Shown one piece after another: positions 5,006-7,782 of a DNA stretch of 7,782 bases. Source of the stretch: an uncultured Lachnospiraceae bacterium (GTDB lineage: Bacteria; Bacillota; Clostridia; Lachnospirales; Lachnospiraceae); assembly GCA_900554205.1 (NCBI GenBank), contig USGM01000128.1, forward strand, positions 1 to 7,782, in the 5' to 3' direction. Position 1 is the stretch's first letter. Each line of letters starts with the position of its first letter. The position numbers and the translations under genes are program-made. The notes under the pieces are model-generated. The model worked only from the letters and a program-made list of their open reading frames with translations, did not search any database and was not told the origin of the DNA.

Positions 5006-7318
5006 ATGGCAGAGGAAAAGAATGAGGTTGTCTTTGAGGACGACAGAATAAGTGAATCTCAGGAATTCAGAAATCCCGATGACTTATATCAGGAGCTTAT
5101 TCAGCGTGTGCGGAAATATCATCCGAGCGACGACATTTCCATGATCGAGAAGGCATACCGGGCGGCAGCTGAGGCACATAAGAACCAGTTCAGAAAATCC
5201 GGTGAGCCCTACATCATCCATCCACTGAATGTGGCGATCATACTGGCTGATCTGGAACTGGATAAGGAGACCATCGTTGCGGGACTTTTGCATGATGTGG
5301 TTGAGGACACTGCCATGACGGAGGACGATCTGCGCCGGGAGTTCGGCGAGGATGTCGCGTTGCTCGTCGACGGTGTGACAAAGCTGGAGAAAATTCCGTT
5401 GTCCACGCCGGGCATGGATCAGTCTGATGAGAAGCTGGAGATGCAGGCGGAGAATCTGCGGAAGATGTTCCTTGCCATGGCGAAGGATATCCGCGTCATC
5501 ATGATCAAGCTTGCCGACAGGCTGCACAATATGCGCACCCTGAAATACAAGACACCGGAGAGTCAGCAGCGGATCGCAAGGGAGACGCTTGAAATTTATT
5601 GTCCGATTGCGCAGAGACTGGGCATCAGCAAGATCAAGATTGAACTGGATGACCTGTCGTTAAAATATCTGGAGCCGGATGTCTATTATGATCTGGTGAA
5701 CCAGATCGCCATGCGGAAGAGTGCGAGAGAGCAGTACATTCAGGGAATCGTTGACGAGGTCAGTGAACACATTGCCAAGGCGGGGATCAAGGCGAAGGTC
5801 GATGGACGTGTCAAGCACTTTTTCAGTATCTATAAGAAGATGAAGAACCAGAATAAGACGCTCGACCAGATCTATGATCTGTTTGCCGTGCGCATTATCG
5901 TGGACACGGTGAAGGACTGCTATGCGGCGCTCGGGGTAATCCATGAGATGTATAAGCCAATCCCCGGACGTTTTAAGGATTATATTGCAATGCCGAAGGC
6001 AAATATGTACCAGTCGCTGCACACGACGCTGATCGGCAGCACCGGACAGCCCTTTGAGGTACAGATCCGTACCTTTGAGATGCACAAGGCGGCTGAATAC
6101 GGTATTGCCGCGCACTGGAAATATAAGGAGGCATCTGACGGCAAGAAGGTCGAGGCGCAGGAAGAGGAAAAGCTGGTATGGCTGCGCCAGATCCTCGAGT
6201 GGCAGAGAGACATGTCGGATAACAGGGAGTTTATGAACCTGTTAAAGAATGATCTCGACCTGTTCTCTGACAATGTATATTGCTTTACGCCTTCGGGTGA
6301 GGTAAAGAATCTGCCCGCGGGTTCCACACCGATCGACTTTGCTTACAGCATTCATTCAGCGGTGGGAAACAAGATGGTCGGCGCAAGGGTCAACGGAAAG
6401 CTGGTAACGATAGATTATGAAATCAAGAACGGTGACCGGATTGAGATCATTACCTCACAGAATTCCAAGGGGCCGAGCCGTGACTGGCTGAATATTGTCA
6501 AGAGCACGCAGGCGAAAAATAAGATCAATCAATGGTTTAAGGCAGAACTGAAGGAGGACAATGTCGTCAAGGGAAAGGAACTATTGTCCACCTACTGCAA
6601 GACGAAATCGATCAATCTGCCGGAGCTGTTAAAGCCCGAATATATGGAGGCCGTGATGCACAAGTACGGCTTCCGCGAGTGGGATGCCGTGCTGGCGGCA
6701 ATCGGACACGGTGCGCTCAAGGAAGGTCAGATCGCCACGAGAATGCAGGAGCTTTACGACCGGGATCACCGGAAGGAGATGACGAACGAGGAAGTTCTTG
6801 CCAGCATTGCGGAGGCAGGCGCGGCAGCGAGTGCAAAGCCTGCCCAGATGAAGCCGAAGAGCGGTATTGTTGTAAAGGGCATTGCCGATCTCTCCGTGCG
6901 CTTCTCCAAGTGCTGTTCGCCGGTTCCGGGGGATGAGATCGTCGGCTTTGTCACAAGGGGACGCGGTATTTCCATCCACAGGACGGACTGCGTCAACATG
7001 ATGAACCTGCCGGAGATAGAGAGGGCAAGGCTGATCGACGCGGAATGGCAGGTGCCTGAGAACAAGGGTGAGGCGGAGAAATATGTAGCCGAGATCAAGA
7101 TATTTGCGAACAACAGAAACGGTCTGCTGGCAGATATTTCCAAGGCGCTGACAGAGCGGAACATCAATATCCTTACGATGAATACCAGAACCAGCAAGCA
7201 GGGACTTGCAACGCTTCAGACGACCTTTGAGATCGAGAGCAGGGAAGAGCTGAACCGCGTGATAGAGAAGATCAGAGGCATTGAGAGCGTGATCGACATT
7301 GAGAGAACTACCGGCTGA
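5006..7318 (+). CDS. relA: Bifunctional (p)ppGpp synthetase/hydrolase (Rel, long RSH)
   Basis: Rel makes (p)ppGpp from ATP and GDP/GTP during amino-acid starvation and hydrolyses it otherwise. The 770-residue protein has the full long-RSH layout. The HD hydrolase domain (about 45-200) has His72, HDVVED at 96-101 and LADRLHN at 169-175, the expected metal ligands. The synthetase domain (about 250-375) has GRVKHFFSIYKKM (267-279), Asp291, YQSLHTT (335-341) and EVQIRT (351-356, catalytic Glu351). GRFKDY (321-326) contains the RXKD motif of bifunctional Rel, not the EXDD of synthetase-only RelA. The TGS domain is at about 421-483, a helical region runs to about 610, a conserved-cysteine domain follows (Cys636-Cys637, Cys662), and an ACT domain ends the protein (about 693-770). 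Both active sites look intact. The ribosome site is weak (TGGGA, 4996-5000). The gene is cotranscribed with apt and probably with the metallohydrolase gene 31 nt downstream. It may be named rel or spoT elsewhere. Confidence 0.97.
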   Translation: MAEEKNEVVFEDDRISESQEFRNPDDLYQELIQRVRKYHPSDDISMIEKAYRAAAEAHKNQFRKSGEPYIIHPLNVAIILADLELDKETIVAGLLHDVVEDTAMTEDDLRREFGEDVALLVDGVTKLEKIPLSTPGMDQSDEKLEMQAENLRKMFLAMAKDIRVIMIKLADRLHNMRTLKYKTPESQQRIARETLEIYCPIAQRLGISKIKIELDDLSLKYLEPDVYYDLVNQIAMRKSAREQYIQGIVDEVSEHIAKAGIKAKVDGRVKHFFSIYKKMKNQNKTLDQIYDLFAVRIIVDTVKDCYAALGVIHEMYKPIPGRFKDYIAMPKANMYQSLHTTLIGSTGQPFEVQIRTFEMHKAAEYGIAAHWKYKEASDGKKVEAQEEEKLVWLRQILEWQRDMSDNREFMNLLKNDLDLFSDNVYCFTPSGEVKNLPAGSTPIDFAYSIHSAVGNKMVGARVNGKLVTIDYEIKNGDRIEIITSQNSKGPSRDWLNIVKSTQAKNKINQWFKAELKEDNVVKGKELLSTYCKTKSINLPELLKPEYMEAVMHKYGFREWDAVLAAIGHGALKEGQIATRMQELYDRDHRKEMTNEEVLASIAEAGAAASAKPAQMKPKSGIVVKGIADLSVRFSKCCSPVPGDEIVGFVTRGRGISIHRTDCVNMMNLPEIERARLIDAEWQVPENKGEAEKYVAEIKIFANNRNGLLADISKALTERNINILTMNTRTSKQGLATLQTTFEIESREELNRVIEKIRGIESVIDIERTTG

Positions 7319-7349
7319 GGAAACAGATACCGGCAGAAGGGGAGAATGC

Positions 7350-7782
7350 ATGGCACAGATTAAGATTGGAAAGATGGTACTTGGCGTCTGCCAGACCAAC
7401 TGCTATTTTTTATATCGTGAGGGCGGCGCGGAATGTATTGTCGTTGACCCTGCGGATCAGGGAGTAAACATTTTCCGGGCATTGCAGAAGAACGGTTTCC
7501 GCGTGGCGGGGATTCTGCTGACGCACGGTCATTTCGACCATATCTGGGGGCTGGACGAGCTTCGGGATGCGGCGAATGCAGCGGCGGATGAGGACGCAGA
7601 GCCGGTGAAGGCATATGCCTATGAGGCGGAGCGTGTGCTCCTGCAGGATGCGGACAAGAATGTATCGAGACAGGCGGGACGCCCCTGCAAGACCTATGCG
7701 GATGTCTATGTGAAGGACGGACAGGAGATCACAATCGCCGGAATGACCTGTAAGGTGATCGCTACACCCGGACATACGGCGG
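7350..7782 (+). CDS. Metallo-beta-lactamase-fold hydrolase, glyoxalase II-like (3' end missing)
   Basis: The frame is open from ATG 7350 to the window edge (144 codons seen), with a GGAG ribosome site at 7341-7344, 5 nt before it. The protein begins MAQIKIGKMVLGVCQTNCYF, typical of GloB-like hydrolases in which the T/N-C-Y segment starts the fold. VVDPAD is at 31-36. THGHFDH (58-64) is the metal-binding HxHxDH motif (His59, His61, Asp63, His64), and the next ligand, His142, is in TPGHTA (139-144). A small Ala/Asp/Glu-rich insertion lies at 74-86. Family members hydrolyse thioesters such as S-lactoylglutathione or related substrates, but small YcbL/YqgX-type proteins are often unassigned, so no substrate is given. 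It starts 31 nt after rel with no terminator or promoter, so it is likely the third gene of the operon. An ATG at 7346 in another frame stops after five codons. Confidence 0.9.
   Translation, partial: MAQIKIGKMVLGVCQTNCYFLYREGGAECIVVDPADQGVNIFRALQKNGFRVAGILLTHGHFDHIWGLDELRDAANAAADEDAEPVKAYAYEAERVLLQDADKNVSRQAGRPCKTYADVYVKDGQEITIAGMTCKVIATPGHTA

Noticed and set aside
6629..7399. Minus-strand open frame of 256 codons over the end of rel
   Set aside because: It is antisense to the Rel conserved-cysteine and ACT domains and to the start of the hydrolase; no initiation signals or recognisable motif.
1..7782. Mobile element, defence system, CRISPR array or tRNA
   Set aside because: No transposase, integrase, terminal repeats, regularly spaced repeats or cloverleaf was found; all large frames are housekeeping or conserved clostridial genes.

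Overview
The window looks like chromosomal housekeeping DNA from a low-to-mid GC Firmicute, most likely a Lachnospiraceae-type clostridium. The reasons are the strong AGGAGG-type ribosome sites, near-consensus sigma-A promoters, the apt-relA-metallohydrolase gene order, and a PurA of the type I associate with that family. This placement comes from recognising protein families, not from a search.

Layout: (1) 1-260 is the 3' end of an unidentified gene with a Gly/Pro-rich tail holding a 19-residue tandem repeat. (2) 294-1701 is a promoter, a structured leader of about 80 nt and purA (adenylosuccinate synthetase). A LysR-type regulator follows 21 nt later (1723-2607). (3) On the minus strand, 2625-2903 encodes a small two-helix membrane protein that converges on the LysR gene and has its own promoter. 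(4) The 265-nt divergent gap 2904-3168 holds that promoter, a GC-rich inverted repeat and a plus-strand promoter region. (5) 3169-3672 encodes a SEC-C zinc-motif protein and ends at a clear rho-independent terminator. (6) 3742-4359 encodes a six-helix DUF308/HdeD-like membrane protein. (7) A perfect TTGACA-N17-TATAAT promoter drives an apparent operon: apt (4436-4960), relA/spoT-type bifunctional (p)ppGpp enzyme (5006-7318) and a metallo-beta-lactamase-fold hydrolase (7350 to the window end, truncated).

Functionally, purA (IMP to adenylosuccinate), apt (adenine to AMP) and rel (GTP/GDP to (p)ppGpp) lie close together, so the window is centred on purine nucleotide supply and the stringent response. 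The apt-rel pairing is a known Firmicute arrangement. The other genes have no evident link to it.

I found no CRISPR array, tRNA, rRNA, insertion sequence or phage gene, and nothing that I would call a new system. The points most worth a second look are the substituted active-site positions in PurA, the mutually exclusive hairpins in its leader, and two intergenic hairpins whose loops carry a -35 hexamer, one of them part of the perfect apt promoter.
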